Of a stretch of 64,000 nt of DNA, positions 54,355 to 63,866 are shown piece after piece (position 1 is the first letter of the stretch; every line of letters begins with the position of its first letter). The notes beneath the pieces were generated by a model, which had not been told where the DNA came from, made no database searches, and saw only the letters and a list, made by a program, of their open reading frames with translations. The translations under genes and the position numbers were made by a program. Location: the NCBI GenBank assembly GCA_019084245.1, contig JAHRFE010000024.1, positions 114,940 through 178,939 of the forward strand. Direction: 5' to 3'. This stretch comes from Hoeflea sp. GTDB taxonomy: Bacteria; Pseudomonadota; Alphaproteobacteria; Rhizobiales; Rhizobiaceae.

Positions 54355-55227
54355 ATGCCCCGCCGTCACTGGATCCACGCCTGGCTGCTTCTGCTGCCCG
54401 CGTTCGTGTTCCTGATCGCCTTCACCCATTATCCGGCGGTGCAGACGCTGATCGACAGTTTCTGGTCGACGCCCAAGGGACGGCGGCCTTCGGTGTTTGT
54501 CGGGGCCGAGAACTACACGCGCATGATGGCCGACCCGGTCTTCGCCAAGGCGATGTGGAATTCGGCCCTCTACGCGGCGCTGACCATCCCGACCTCGATC
54601 GTGCTGTCGCTCGCCATGGCACTGTTCGTGCACACCCGCTTTGCAGGCGTGTCGCTGATGCGCATGGCCTTCTTTACGCCCACCGTGCTGCCCTTGATCG
54701 CGGTCGCCAATATCTGGCTGTTCTTCTATGCCCCGGGCTTCGGCCTGATCGACCAGGTGCGGATGTTCCTTGGCTTCGGCTCGGCCAATTATGTCGGCCA
54801 GCCGGCCACGGCACTCTATGCCGTGGCGGCGGTGACGGTGTGGAAGGAGGCCGGGTTCTTCATGATTTTCTGCCTGGCGGCATTGCAGACCATTCCGCAG
54901 TCACTCAGGGAAGCCGCCGCCATCGAGGGCTGCCCGCGGCTCACTTTCTTTCGCCGGGTGACGCTGCCGCTGATCATGCCGACGACGCTGTTCGTGTCGG
55001 TCAACGCCACCATCAACGCCTTCCGGCTGGTCGATCATGTCTTCGTCATGACCCGCGGCGGGCCCGACAATGCCTCGATGCTGCTGCTCTACTATGTTTT
55101 CGAGAACGGTTTCCGCTACTGGGACACGGCCTATGCGGCAGCACTGACCATGGTTCTGGTGGCGATCCTGACGCTTGTCGGCATCGGCCAGTTCTTCGCC
55201 GCCGACCGCCGGGTGCACTACCGATGA
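54355..55227 (+). CDS. sugar ABC transporter permease, MalF-type
   Basis: A 290-residue inner-membrane permease with six hydrophobic helices. The EAA loop, which contacts the ATPase, is SLREAAAIEGCPRLTFFRRV. The N-terminus HWIHAWLLLLPAFVFLIAFT is typical. Its stop overlaps the start of the second permease (ATGA). Confidence 0.93.
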   Translation: MPRRHWIHAWLLLLPAFVFLIAFTHYPAVQTLIDSFWSTPKGRRPSVFVGAENYTRMMADPVFAKAMWNSALYAALTIPTSIVLSLAMALFVHTRFAGVSLMRMAFFTPTVLPLIAVANIWLFFYAPGFGLIDQVRMFLGFGSANYVGQPATALYAVAAVTVWKEAGFFMIFCLAALQTIPQSLREAAAIEGCPRLTFFRRVTLPLIMPTTLFVSVNATINAFRLVDHVFVMTRGGPDNASMLLLYYVFENGFRYWDTAYAAALTMVLVAILTLVGIGQFFAADRRVHYR

Positions 55228-56042
55228 TCACGGAGACCCCGCTTGACAAGATCCTGATGCGCACCGCCGGCTGGATGCTCGCGGCGCTGTGGATCGTGCC
55301 GCTCGCCTACGCGTTGTGGTCGGCGTTCCACCCGGCTGCGTTCGAGGCGCGGTTCGATCTCACCGCGCCGCTGACGCTCGAGAATTTCGTCACCGCCTGG
55401 GGCAAGGCGCCGTTCGCGCGCTATTTCCTCAACACCATTCTTCTGGTGACGATGGTGCTCACGGTGCAGCTGGTGCTGTGCACGCTGGCGGCGTTTGCCT
55501 TCGCGCGGCTCGAGTTTCCGGGCAAGTCTCTGCTGTTCGGCCTGGTGCTGGTGCAGCTGCTGATCATGCCCGACATCCTGCTGGTCGAGAACTACCGCAC
55601 CATGTTCCGGCTCGGGCTGGTCGACACGATCCTGGCGATCGGGCTGCCCTATTTCGCCTCCGGTTTCGCCATCTTCCTGCTGCGCCAGACCTTTCGCACC
55701 ATCCCTAGGGAACTCGACGAGGCAGCAAGGGTGGAGGGCTGTTCGCTGCTCGGCCTGCTCTGGCGCGTCTATGTGCCGCTCGGCAAGCCGGCGATGCTGG
55801 CCTTCGGGCTCGTCTCGGTGAGCCACCACTGGAACAATTTTCTCTGGCCGCTGGTCATCACCAATTCGGTGGAGACGCGGCCCCTGACCGTCGGCCTGTC
55901 GATATTCGCCACCACCGACAGCGGTATCGAATGGGCGGTGATCAATGCGGCGACGCTGATGACATCGGCGCCGCTGCTGCTCGGCTTTCTGCTTTTCCAA
56001 CGCCAGTTCGTGCAGAGTTTCATGCGCGCGGGCATCAAATGA
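55224..56042 (+). CDS. sugar ABC transporter permease, MalG-type
   Basis: A 272-residue permease with six membrane segments. The EAA loop is ELDEAARVEGCSLLGLLWRV. The start ATG at 55224 overlaps the preceding stop; a longer frame upstream is a shadow of the first permease. It pairs with the preceding permease and the ATPase at 51884. Confidence 0.93.
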   Translation: MITETPLDKILMRTAGWMLAALWIVPLAYALWSAFHPAAFEARFDLTAPLTLENFVTAWGKAPFARYFLNTILLVTMVLTVQLVLCTLAAFAFARLEFPGKSLLFGLVLVQLLIMPDILLVENYRTMFRLGLVDTILAIGLPYFASGFAIFLLRQTFRTIPRELDEAARVEGCSLLGLLWRVYVPLGKPAMLAFGLVSVSHHWNNFLWPLVITNSVETRPLTVGLSIFATTDSGIEWAVINAATLMTSAPLLLGFLLFQRQFVQSFMRAGIK

Positions 56043-56053
56043 GAGGACCTGTC

Positions 56054-56872
56054 ATGACCCTTCCGCTGCTCGGCGCCGCCGTGACGCTGCCCACCTTCAC
56101 CCAGATCCAGGACTGGATCTGCGGCCCCGGCCGCGCCATCGAGATCCAGGATTTCTGTGGGATCGGCGTGCTCGAGCGCGACCATTCCGACCTGATCGCC
56201 GCTTGGCAGGCGGTGCTGCCCGCGCACACCGGCGAGCGCGGCATTCACGGTCCCTTCTTCGGGCTCGACATCTCGACGCCCGACAGGGAAGTCCGCGCGA
56301 TCGTGCAGAAGCGGATGATGCAGGCACTGGAGGTGGCCGAGGCGCTCGAGGCCACGCATATGGTGATCCACAGCCCGTTCACCCACTGGCATCAGCTCAA
56401 CCGCGCCAATTATCCCGCCGTCTATCCAAGCCTGATGGACTGCGCCGCAGACTGCCTCGCGCCGGTGCTCGACCGGGCGGCGGGGATCGGCTGCACGCTG
56501 ATGCTGGAGAACTGCGACGACACTGATCCGGCCGCCCGCGTCGACATGGTGCGCCAGATCGGCCACGCGAACCTCAAGGTGTCGCTCGATACCGGTCACG
56601 CCGACATCGTCCATGGCCGCTACGACGCGCCGCATGTGGTGGATTTCATCGCGGCCGCCAGCGGCCATCTCGGCCATGTGCATCTGCAGGACGTCGACGG
56701 CTACGCCGACCGCCACTGGCACCCCGGCGACGGCCGCATTGCCTGGCGTCCGGTGTTCGAGGCGCTGGCCGCACTCAAGGAAAGCCCGCGGCTGATGCTG
56801 GAAGTGCGCACCGACCTGCCGCGGCTGCCCGCCACCGTGGCGCGGCTCGAGGCGATGGGGCTTGCCTGCTGA
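56054..56872 (+). CDS. TIM-barrel sugar isomerase/epimerase-like protein
   Basis: A 272-residue AP-endonuclease-family-2 barrel. Metal-site motifs include THMVIHSPFTHW, LMLENCDDTDP, VSLDTGHADIVHG and GHVHLQDVDGYADRHWHPGD. Such enzymes isomerise or epimerise sugars. The start at 56054 follows gagagg; an earlier ATG at 56039 overlaps the permease stop. It lies at the end of the ABC operon, so it probably handles the imported substrate. Confidence 0.88.
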   Translation: MTLPLLGAAVTLPTFTQIQDWICGPGRAIEIQDFCGIGVLERDHSDLIAAWQAVLPAHTGERGIHGPFFGLDISTPDREVRAIVQKRMMQALEVAEALEATHMVIHSPFTHWHQLNRANYPAVYPSLMDCAADCLAPVLDRAAGIGCTLMLENCDDTDPAARVDMVRQIGHANLKVSLDTGHADIVHGRYDAPHVVDFIAAASGHLGHVHLQDVDGYADRHWHPGDGRIAWRPVFEALAALKESPRLMLEVRTDLPRLPATVARLEAMGLAC

Positions 56873-56886
56873 GGCGAGCCCGCCGG

Positions 56887-56914
56887 GGCCGGGCAGCTCA
56901 AAGGCAGCCCGGCC
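56887..56914. terminator. GC-rich stem-loop after the ABC operon
   Basis: An 8-bp stem ggccgggc/gcccggcc with a 12-base loop, between the converging ends of the isomerase gene and the universal stress gene. No T-run is seen, so terminator function is tentative. Confidence 0.35.
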
Positions 56915-56978
56915 ACACAGGCCAACGGAGCATTCTGACCAGGTTGATGCTTTCCATGGACGGCCTCTCGGTGCCCCG

Positions 56979-57839
56979 TCACTCCACGGGCGGAACCGCC
57001 AGGACATCGCAGTGCGCTTTTCTCAACACCGATTGCGCAACGCTGCCCAGCATCACTTTTCGAAGTCCGGTCAGGCCGTGCGTGCCGACCACGACAAGAT
57101 CGGCGTCCAGATCGCCGGCAACTTTCAGAATGATCTCCGCTGGATCGGCTTCATCGAACACCAGCCGGTAATTCCGATCACTGATCATCGTGTCGGACAG
57201 GAACTCGTAGAGTTTCTCGGCCGTCATGTTGAAATGTTCACCTGATAGCTGCGCGACCTGAACCGGGTCGATGCCGGCGTAACTCATCTGCACTTTCGCC
57301 AGATCAGTATAGGCATGGACCACGGTGAGCTGGGCCGCGGAGACAAGCCCCATGGCACAGGCGGTGTCGATCGCGTGTTTGGAGGAGGGATCGGAAGCCA
57401 CGCCGAACACAACCGCATCATAGTTCTCCTCCACGGGTCGCACCGCCATCAGAACCGGGGTGGAGCCGGTGTGCAGCACCCGTTCAATGGTCGTGCCGCG
57501 AAACACGTCCAGCAGGATGTTCCTGCGGTGCGCGCCCATGACGATCAGCCGGCTCCGCATTTCCTGCGCGGTCTTGTTGATCGCGTCGTGGATGTCGCCG
57601 ATGCGGATCAGGACCTCAGGCCTTGGCGCCCCTTCCGGCAACAGGGTGGTGATCTGATGCTCCAGATATCGGCTGACGCTGCCCTGCTTGTCCCGGATGA
57701 TCTCATCAGGCTGCTCGTCGTCGACGACATAGAGAAGCGTGCAGGGCGCCGCCCAGGCCTTTGCCAGCGAAAGTCCTCGCCGGAGCGCGAGTTCCGAGCG
57801 CGCGGAGAGATCAGTTGCAATCAGAATATGTCCGGTCAT
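56979..57839 (-). CDS. universal stress protein with two UspA domains
   Basis: A 286-residue tandem UspA protein. Domain 1 begins MTGHILIATDLSARSELALR, with an ATP-binding GAHRRNILLDVFRGTTIERV pattern; domain 2 ends VVGTHGLTGLRKVMLGSVAQ (G-x2-G-x9-G-S). It starts at 57839; an upstream in-frame extension overlaps the antiporter gene. It follows the antiporter on the same strand (52 bp) and resembles the divergent UspA at 59992. Confidence 0.92.
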   Translation of the reverse strand: MTGHILIATDLSARSELALRRGLSLAKAWAAPCTLLYVVDDEQPDEIIRDKQGSVSRYLEHQITTLLPEGAPRPEVLIRIGDIHDAINKTAQEMRSRLIVMGAHRRNILLDVFRGTTIERVLHTGSTPVLMAVRPVEENYDAVVFGVASDPSSKHAIDTACAMGLVSAAQLTVVHAYTDLAKVQMSYAGIDPVQVAQLSGEHFNMTAEKLYEFLSDTMISDRNYRLVFDEADPAEIILKVAGDLDADLVVVGTHGLTGLRKVMLGSVAQSVLRKAHCDVLAVPPVE

Positions 57840-57891
57840 GACGAAACTCCCGAGTTCAGCGTCTCTTGTCTTTCTGCACCGAGGCTGCCGG

Positions 57892-59619
57892 TCATGACAT
57901 CTGCCGCTCTTCGGCTTCGATCCTGGGAATATCCGTCCGTTCCTCCTCCCTGCCGCCGCACAGGATGTCGACGGCGCGGTCGGCGGCATCCTGGAACGGT
58001 TCGAGGACGATGTCGGCGCCCGATGCGAACAGCTCCTCGGTGTCGCGCGCGTGGTGGGAGGCCACCGCGATCCTTCCGCGGAAGCCCGAACTTCGCGTGA
58101 GCTGTATGAGCGTGGTGCGGGTGTCCTCGTGGGTGAGGCCGGTGACGTGGATCGGCACCGTCGAGACGATCCATTCCGCACGCGGCAGTGGCAATTCGGC
58201 GATGAACTCGGGATCGCTCGCGTCACCGAACTGGGTCTCCAGCCCCAGTTCGCGCCAGCGCCGGATGGCCTGGGGATTGAAATCCACACCCAGAACCCTG
58301 ACGCCCCGCTTGTTGAGCCGCATCCCGATGGCCGTGCCGAAGCGACCCAGCCCGAAGACGATGACCTTGTAGCCCTCACCGCCATGGGCGCCGGCTTCGG
58401 AGACTTCGCGCGGGGTGCCCTTGCGCTCGAACGGGCCGAGCAGCGGCTCGCAGAGGGCATAGAGCTGGTGCGAATAGGTGATCATGTAGGTGGAGGCGGC
58501 GATGGTGACGAGGCCGACCATGGTGACGAGGCCGAGCGCATCCTCCTGCACATGGCCGAGCGAGACGCCCATGGCCACGAAGATCAGCGAGAATTCGCTG
58601 ATCTGCGCCACGGTGAGGCCGGCCAGGAAGCCGGTGCGCTTGCGGTAGCCCATCGCCCCCATGATGGCGAGCACGATCAGCGGATTGCCGATCAGCACGA
58701 AGAGCGAGAAGATGATGGCGCCGGTCACATGCGCGCCCAGGAGCGACAGATCGAGCGCCGAGCCGAGCGCGATGAAGAAGAACAGCAGCAGGAAATCGCG
58801 CAAAGGCGCGAGCCTTGCGGCGATGGTTTCGCGGTAGGGCGTGGAGGCCAGCGCCACGCCCGCCAGCAGTCCGCCCACTTCCTTGCCGAGGCCTGCGAAG
58901 TCCCCGATCGCGGCGAACATGGCCGCCATCGCGATGGCGAAGATCACCAGCAGTTCCGGTGCGCGCGCCAGCCGCTCGCTCAGCGGGTTGGCGACATAGC
59001 GGACAAACACCACCACCAGTGCCACCATGGCGAGGCCGGATGCGAGCACCATCGGCACCGAACCGCCGCCGCCATGCCCGCCTTCGGCCGCGGCACCGAT
59101 GCCGATGGCCGACAGGACGATCATCGCCAGCACCACGACGAGATCCTGGACGATCAGGAATCCAAGCGCGATCTGCCCGTGCAGGCTGTCGATCTCGCGC
59201 TTGTCGGAGAGCAGCTTGACGATGATGATGGTCGAGGAAAAGGTGAGCGCCACGGCGACATAGAGGCTGGTGACATGGCCCAGGCCCAGCGCCAGCCCGA
59301 TCAGATAGCCGAAGAAGGAGGTGAAGGCGACCTGGCCGAGGCCGGTCAGCAGCGACACCGCGCCCAAAGAGCGGATCAGCTTCACGTCGAGCTTGATGCC
59401 GACCAGGAACAAGAGCACGGCAATGCCAAGCTCAGACAGCAGGCTGATCTGTTCGTCCGAGTGCACCAGGTCGAGCGCCGAGGGACCCGCGATCAGGCCG
59501 ACGGCGATGAAACTGACGATCAGCGGCTGCCTGAGCAGGATCCCGATAAATCCGATCACCGCGGCCAGAACCAGAAGGGCTGCGACTTCCCCGAAAGGAG
59601 ACTGAACGATCATTTCCAT
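57892..59619 (-). CDS. CPA2-type cation/proton antiporter with TrkA-N domain
   Basis: A 575-residue protein: about 12-13 membrane helices (1-390) of the Kef/YbaL/RosB type, then a Rossmann domain with VIVFGLGRFGTAIGMRL and VLGVDFNPQ (about 420-550). It would exchange K+ or Na+ for H+ under nucleotide control. Its start overlaps the stop of the small helix-turn-helix gene (ATGA). The domain order is typical for KefB/C-like proteins, but the ion is not shown. Confidence 0.92.
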   Translation of the reverse strand: MEMIVQSPFGEVAALLVLAAVIGFIGILLRQPLIVSFIAVGLIAGPSALDLVHSDEQISLLSELGIAVLLFLVGIKLDVKLIRSLGAVSLLTGLGQVAFTSFFGYLIGLALGLGHVTSLYVAVALTFSSTIIIVKLLSDKREIDSLHGQIALGFLIVQDLVVVLAMIVLSAIGIGAAAEGGHGGGGSVPMVLASGLAMVALVVVFVRYVANPLSERLARAPELLVIFAIAMAAMFAAIGDFAGLGKEVGGLLAGVALASTPYRETIAARLAPLRDFLLLFFFIALGSALDLSLLGAHVTGAIIFSLFVLIGNPLIVLAIMGAMGYRKRTGFLAGLTVAQISEFSLIFVAMGVSLGHVQEDALGLVTMVGLVTIAASTYMITYSHQLYALCEPLLGPFERKGTPREVSEAGAHGGEGYKVIVFGLGRFGTAIGMRLNKRGVRVLGVDFNPQAIRRWRELGLETQFGDASDPEFIAELPLPRAEWIVSTVPIHVTGLTHEDTRTTLIQLTRSSGFRGRIAVASHHARDTEELFASGADIVLEPFQDAADRAVDILCGGREEERTDIPRIEAEERQMS

Positions 59620-59864
59620 CAGTTGGATCCGTCCCGGTCGCGCGATGCCGGATCCGCATCCTGCGTCGCGCCTCGGCCTTCAGGGCGTTGCCCGGTTGCA
59701 TGGGCCTTCAGGAAGGCTGCAAGATCGCTGTCGGCGATCCGCCAGCCCTTGCCGATGTCGATGGCCCTCAACTCGCCGTGACGGATCCAGCCGCGCACGG
59801 TGGCTTCGTTGACCTTCAGCCGGTCGGCTACTTCCTTCACTGTTTGATATTGATCGCGTACCAT
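59619..59864 (-). CDS. small excisionase/MerR-like helix-turn-helix protein
   Basis: An 81-residue protein with a HTH_17-type winged helix (TVKEVADRLKVNEATVRGWI, then HGELRAIDIGKGWRI). The C-terminal tail is charged and low in complexity. It is translationally coupled to the antiporter. Small proteins of this kind act as excisionases or local regulators; here the operon position suggests regulation. Confidence 0.85.
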   Translation of the reverse strand: MVRDQYQTVKEVADRLKVNEATVRGWIRHGELRAIDIGKGWRIADSDLAAFLKAHATGQRPEGRGATQDADPASRDRDGSN

Positions 59865-59920
59865 GGATATGCCTGTTTGACACTGTTTGGTGGAGAATAG
59901 CGTATTTTTGCGCAGCCCGG

Positions 59921-59934
59921 ATGATCTGGATCAA
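59921..59934. promoter_or_regulatory. FNR/FixK-like box between divergent stress operons
   Basis: ATGAT-ctgg-ATCAA, a 9/10 match to TTGAT-N4-ATCAA. It lies 57 bp from both the uspA start (59992) and the start of the HTH-antiporter-usp operon (59864), so it could act on both. It shares the ctgg spacer with the box before ccoN. Confidence 0.65.
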
Positions 59935-59991
59935 AATTGGCGCCGTCGTCTTGTGGTTCAGTGAAAGAATCTTGAATGCAGGGAGAAGCAC

Positions 59992-60855
59992 ATGAAGAAG
60001 ATCATGGTGGCCACGGATTTCTCCGAGCGCTCCGACCGGGCGCTGCGACGCGCCACGCTGCTGGCGCGGCAGCATGGCGCCTCCATGACCCTGTTTCATG
60101 TGGTCAATGACGACCAGCCGCGGCGGACCGTGGAGGCCGATCGCGAGCAGGCGGAAACACTGCTGCGCCAGATGGGCGCCACCCTGCGCGATGTCGATGG
60201 CGTGGACTGCGAAACGCTGCTCACCGTGGCGGTGCCGCTCGTCGGCATCCCCCAGGCGGTGGAGGAGGCCGCGCCCGACCTGCTGGTGATCGGACCGCAT
60301 CGGCGGCAGATGCTCAAGGACATCTTTGTCGGCACCACGGCAGAGTGGACGATCCGCTCGGCGCGCTGCCCGGTGCTGATGGTCAATGCCCTTCCGACGG
60401 GAGACTACCGGCATGTGATGCAGACGACCGATCTGTCCGATGCGTCGCGTGCGGCGCTGGAACGGTTCGCAACCCTCGGTCTGTCGGGCAGCCACCGCAC
60501 CTCGCTGCTCTATGTCTTCGATGCGCCGGCGCTGCGGCTGGCCTTCAGCCATTCGATGCCCAAGAACGAGCGGGCGCAGTACCTTGCCGATGAACAGGCG
60601 GAAGCCACGCGCAAGCTCGCGGCGTTCCTGCAAACGGCACGGTTTGGCGGCGTGGCGCCCATGGTCCGCCACGAGGCGACCACGGCGCCGCACGAGATCC
60701 TGGACGCGGCGGACCAGGAAAAGGCCGACCTCATCGTGATGTCGACCCAGGGCCAGAGCGGACTGGCCAAACTGTTCATCGGCAGCGTGACCGAACAGGT
60801 GCTGCGGATGTCGCCCGTCGATGTGCTGGCGATCCCGCCGCTGCGCACGGGCTGA
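59992..60855 (+). CDS. universal stress protein with two UspA domains
   Basis: A 287-residue tandem UspA protein. Domain 1 starts MKKIMVATDFSERSDRALRR, with IGPHRRQMLKDIFVGTTAEW, and domain 2 ends VMSTQGQSGLAKLFIGSVTE. The N-terminal half is close in pattern to the one at 56979. The start at 59992 follows gggagaag. It is under the FNR/FixK-like box and is divergent from the HTH-antiporter operon. Confidence 0.92.
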   Translation: MKKIMVATDFSERSDRALRRATLLARQHGASMTLFHVVNDDQPRRTVEADREQAETLLRQMGATLRDVDGVDCETLLTVAVPLVGIPQAVEEAAPDLLVIGPHRRQMLKDIFVGTTAEWTIRSARCPVLMVNALPTGDYRHVMQTTDLSDASRAALERFATLGLSGSHRTSLLYVFDAPALRLAFSHSMPKNERAQYLADEQAEATRKLAAFLQTARFGGVAPMVRHEATTAPHEILDAADQEKADLIVMSTQGQSGLAKLFIGSVTEQVLRMSPVDVLAIPPLRTG

Positions 60856-60874
60856 TTTCCGCATGCCTTTAAAT

Positions 60875-60987
60875 CCGTCATGCCGGGCATGACCCGGCAT
60901 CCAGCCAGCCCAAGTCTTTGGGCTGAAAGGAGTCTTTGACCCGGCAGACGCCGGGTCGCTGGATCCCGGCTCAAGGCCGGGAAGACG
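60875..60987. repeat. palindromic intergenic element
   Basis: About 113 bp with nested inverted blocks: ccgtcatgccggg and cccggcatccagc at the left, gctggatcccggc and ggccgggaagacgg at the right, and caagtctttgg-type symmetry in the centre. It resembles widely distributed rhizobial palindromes. It lies 20 bp after the uspA stop; the remaining bases to 61131 hold no gene. Confidence 0.7.
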
Positions 60988-61131
60988 GAAGCAGGAGGGA
61001 CGTCGCGTCACAAGGCCTGCCCCTCCCGACATCTCTGCATCCTTTCCCGCCCCGTTCGATTGGTGGTTTGCGCCCGCATGGGCTAGGCTTGACGGCGTTG
61101 CGTGATTCAAGCAGGGAAAGGACTGCCAGTC

Positions 61132-62388
61132 ATGAGAGTTGTCGTCATGGGAGCGGGCGTGATCGGCGTCACCACGGCCTATTATCTGGCCAAGGGCGGG
61201 GCCGAGGTTGTGGTGCTCGACAGGCAGTCCGGGCCGGGGCTCGAAACCAGCTACGCCAATGCGGGCGAATTGAGCTACGGCATGACTTCGCCATGGGCCG
61301 CGCCCGGCGTGCCGGTGAAGGCGCTCAAATGGCTGTTCATGAAGCGCCGGCCGCTGTTCATCTGGCCGCTGATCAGCCCGACCATGTGGAAATGGGGCAT
61401 CCAGATGCTCCAAAACTGCAATGACGAGGCCTACCGGATCAACAAGGGCCGGATGGTGCGGATCTCGAATTATTCCCGCGATGTGCTGCCGGAGCTGATC
61501 GCCGAGACCGGCATCGCCTATGACGGGCGCGAACAGGGCACGCTGCAATTGTTCCGCACCGCCAAGCAGATGAAGGGGTCCAAGGCCGACCAGGAGATCC
61601 TGGCGGAATATGATTCTCCTTACGAGGTGCTGGGCCGCGACGCCTGTATCGCGGTCGAACCGGCATTGGCCGAGGTCCGCAACAAGTTCGTCGGCGGGCT
61701 AAGGCTCACCGCCGACCGCACCGGCGATTGCCGCATGTTCACCATGGCGCTGGCGGACAAATGCGCCGAGATGGGGGTGGAGTTCCAGTACGGCCAGACG
61801 ATCAAGGGAATTGCGGTCGAGAACGGCCGCATCGCCGGTGTCGACACCGAGATCGCCGGGCGGATCGTGGGCGACAGATATGTCTGCGCGCTCGGCAGCT
61901 ATGCCCCGAAGGTGCTCAAGCCCATCGGGGTCAACCTGCCGGTCTATCCGGTGAAGGGCTATTCGGTGACGCTGCCGGTCACCGACGACGCGTTTGCGCC
62001 GCAATCGACCATCATGGACGAGACCCACAAGGTGGCGATCACGCGACTCGGCGACCGCATCCGCGTGGCCGGCACCGCCGAGATCGCCGGCTATTCCAAC
62101 CGTCTCGGCCCGCACGCGACCAACACGGTGAAACACGTGATCAGCGACCTGTTTCCCAAGGGCGGCGACATCTCCAGGGCCGAGGGCTGGACCGGCCTCA
62201 GGCCGATGACGCCCGACGGCACGCCGGTGCTGGGGCCCTCGCGCTACGACAATCTATATCTGAACACCGGCCACGGCACGCTTGGCTGGACCATGGCCTG
62301 CGGCTCGGGCCGCGCCGTGGCGGACCTGGTGCTGGACAAGACGCCGGAGATCGATTTCGAGGGGCTGACGGCGGCGAGGTATGGGTGA
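61132..62388 (+). CDS. dadA: D-amino acid dehydrogenase DadA
   Basis: A 418-residue FAD-dependent D-amino acid dehydrogenase small subunit. The Rossmann motif is VVVMGAGVIGVTTAYYLAKG. Substrate-side motifs include NAGELSYGMTSPWAAPG and TGHGTLGWTMACGSGRAVAD. Oxidises D-alanine and others to 2-oxo acids, passing electrons to quinone. The ATG at 61132 follows gggaaagg; an earlier in-frame start is less well placed. Confidence 0.93.
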   Translation: MRVVVMGAGVIGVTTAYYLAKGGAEVVVLDRQSGPGLETSYANAGELSYGMTSPWAAPGVPVKALKWLFMKRRPLFIWPLISPTMWKWGIQMLQNCNDEAYRINKGRMVRISNYSRDVLPELIAETGIAYDGREQGTLQLFRTAKQMKGSKADQEILAEYDSPYEVLGRDACIAVEPALAEVRNKFVGGLRLTADRTGDCRMFTMALADKCAEMGVEFQYGQTIKGIAVENGRIAGVDTEIAGRIVGDRYVCALGSYAPKVLKPIGVNLPVYPVKGYSVTLPVTDDAFAPQSTIMDETHKVAITRLGDRIRVAGTAEIAGYSNRLGPHATNTVKHVISDLFPKGGDISRAEGWTGLRPMTPDGTPVLGPSRYDNLYLNTGHGTLGWTMACGSGRAVADLVLDKTPEIDFEGLTAARYG

Positions 62389-62507
62389 GGGGGGCGGCGG
62401 AGGAAAAATTTTTACCGGAATTGACGATCATAATGCCTGATTCAGCATTTTTATGTTGATTATCGAAATATGCGGGCCATATATCCGCGGCAGTTGGAGA
62501 GTGGCGG

Positions 62508-63722
62508 ATGTTGTACAGAATCGAGATTGATAACTTTTTTTCGATTGGCGAAACCCAGATTGTGGATCTGCGCGCTCGCAAATCAGTTGAAGATTCCTTG
62601 GGGCGCCTTTCTCCAATCTACACTGGTTCTGAAGAGCGAGCTCCTAACGTTGTAGCTTTGTTTGGGCCGAACGCAGCGGGTAAATCAAACATTCTTCGAG
62701 CGATCTCGTTTGTAGTCTGGTTTGTGACCAGGAGTTTCGAAAACAAACCAAACCAAAATCTTCCGTACGAAAAGTTTGGGAGCAAAGAAAAGATAGGCAA
62801 GCCAACCCGACTGTCATTCACTTTTTCAGGACCAGCGAACTTCTCCGGCACGTTTGGAGAAGGCCCACAGTGTCCTTATACCTACGAACTCGTCCTTTCC
62901 CCTAGAGGGTCCCGAACCGACAGTGTTGATCTCGAAAGACTGAGTTACAGACCAAAGGGCGTCGGGAAGGCAACAACAATCATCGAACGGAGCAACGGAA
63001 CTTCTGTCAAATCTGCTAAGGGCTTTATGACTGCGAGCACCGAAAATGCCCTCAACGAAGTCTTGCGACCTCAGGCCAGCGTAATTTCGACACTGGCGCA
63101 GCTAAATCATAAGGTAGCGGGGGAGTTTGTATCCTCCGTCATGGCGATAGTGTCCAACTTATTTATCGACCGAATTGACAACGATGAACGCGATATGACG
63201 CATTGGTATGCGGCAAATCCGGCCGCACTTCAGAGACTTCAAGAAATAGCGAATCGTATTGATCTTGGCATCGAGAAGATCGACATCGACAATACGATGA
63301 CCGAGCCTCGATTACTGTTCCAGCACTCGGGACTTGACCAGATCATTTCGTTGCACAGGGAGAGTCACGGAACACGACAGTTCATTAAAGTGTTTCCTTA
63401 CATTTTCATGGTCTTGGAGCGTGGCGGCATCGCAATCATTGATGAGCTTGATACGGCAATACATCCGCTGCTTCTGCCCGAAATCCTGAGATGGTTCGGC
63501 GACCGAACCCTTAATCCGCATAGTGCTCAGATTTGGACAACTTGTCACTCTGTCAGTCTTCTTTCTGAGCTTACAAAGGAGGAAGTTATTTTCTGCGAGA
63601 AAGACTCTCGCGGTTATACTGAAGTCTACAATCTGGCTGACATTGATAAGGTCCGGCGTAAAGAAAACTTTTTCGGCAATTATATGGGTGGAGAGTATGG
63701 CGCAGTACCGGTTGTGGGCTGA
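62508..63722 (+). CDS. AAA15-type ATPase (RloA / AbiLi-like)
   Basis: A 404-residue ATPase. Walker A is FGPNAAGKSNILRAI, the ABC-like signature SHGTRQFIKVFP, and Walker B GGIAIIDELDTAIHPLLLPE. The layout is that of SMC/RecF-like AAA15 ATPases. The stop overlaps the start of the next gene, which is RloB-like. Such pairs are the AbiL/RloAB anti-phage systems. GC content is lower than the flanks, suggesting transfer. The gene is intact. Confidence 0.85.
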   Translation: MLYRIEIDNFFSIGETQIVDLRARKSVEDSLGRLSPIYTGSEERAPNVVALFGPNAAGKSNILRAISFVVWFVTRSFENKPNQNLPYEKFGSKEKIGKPTRLSFTFSGPANFSGTFGEGPQCPYTYELVLSPRGSRTDSVDLERLSYRPKGVGKATTIIERSNGTSVKSAKGFMTASTENALNEVLRPQASVISTLAQLNHKVAGEFVSSVMAIVSNLFIDRIDNDERDMTHWYAANPAALQRLQEIANRIDLGIEKIDIDNTMTEPRLLFQHSGLDQIISLHRESHGTRQFIKVFPYIFMVLERGGIAIIDELDTAIHPLLLPEILRWFGDRTLNPHSAQIWTTCHSVSLLSELTKEEVIFCEKDSRGYTEVYNLADIDKVRRKENFFGNYMGGEYGAVPVVG

Positions 63723-63866
63723 TGTCTAGAACGTTGAAAGTCGCCCGCCGGAGGCGCTATTTCATCGGCTGTGAAGGGGAGAGCGAGCAGGGCTATGTTG
63801 CGTTATTGCAAAGGTTCGCTAACGAAGCCGGCCTAGCTGTGCACTTGGACACGAAAGTAATCACTA
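63722..63866 (+). pseudogene. RloB / AbiLii-like gene cut by an IS element
   Basis: Starts with an ATG that overlaps the ATPase stop, giving MSRTLKVARRRRYFIGCEGE. CEGESEQGY is the RloB-type Toprim-like start motif (compare VCEGxxTExxYF). After about 48 codons the frame enters the IS end and stops at 63875-63877. The rest of the gene must lie right of the IS, outside the window. Confidence 0.7.
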
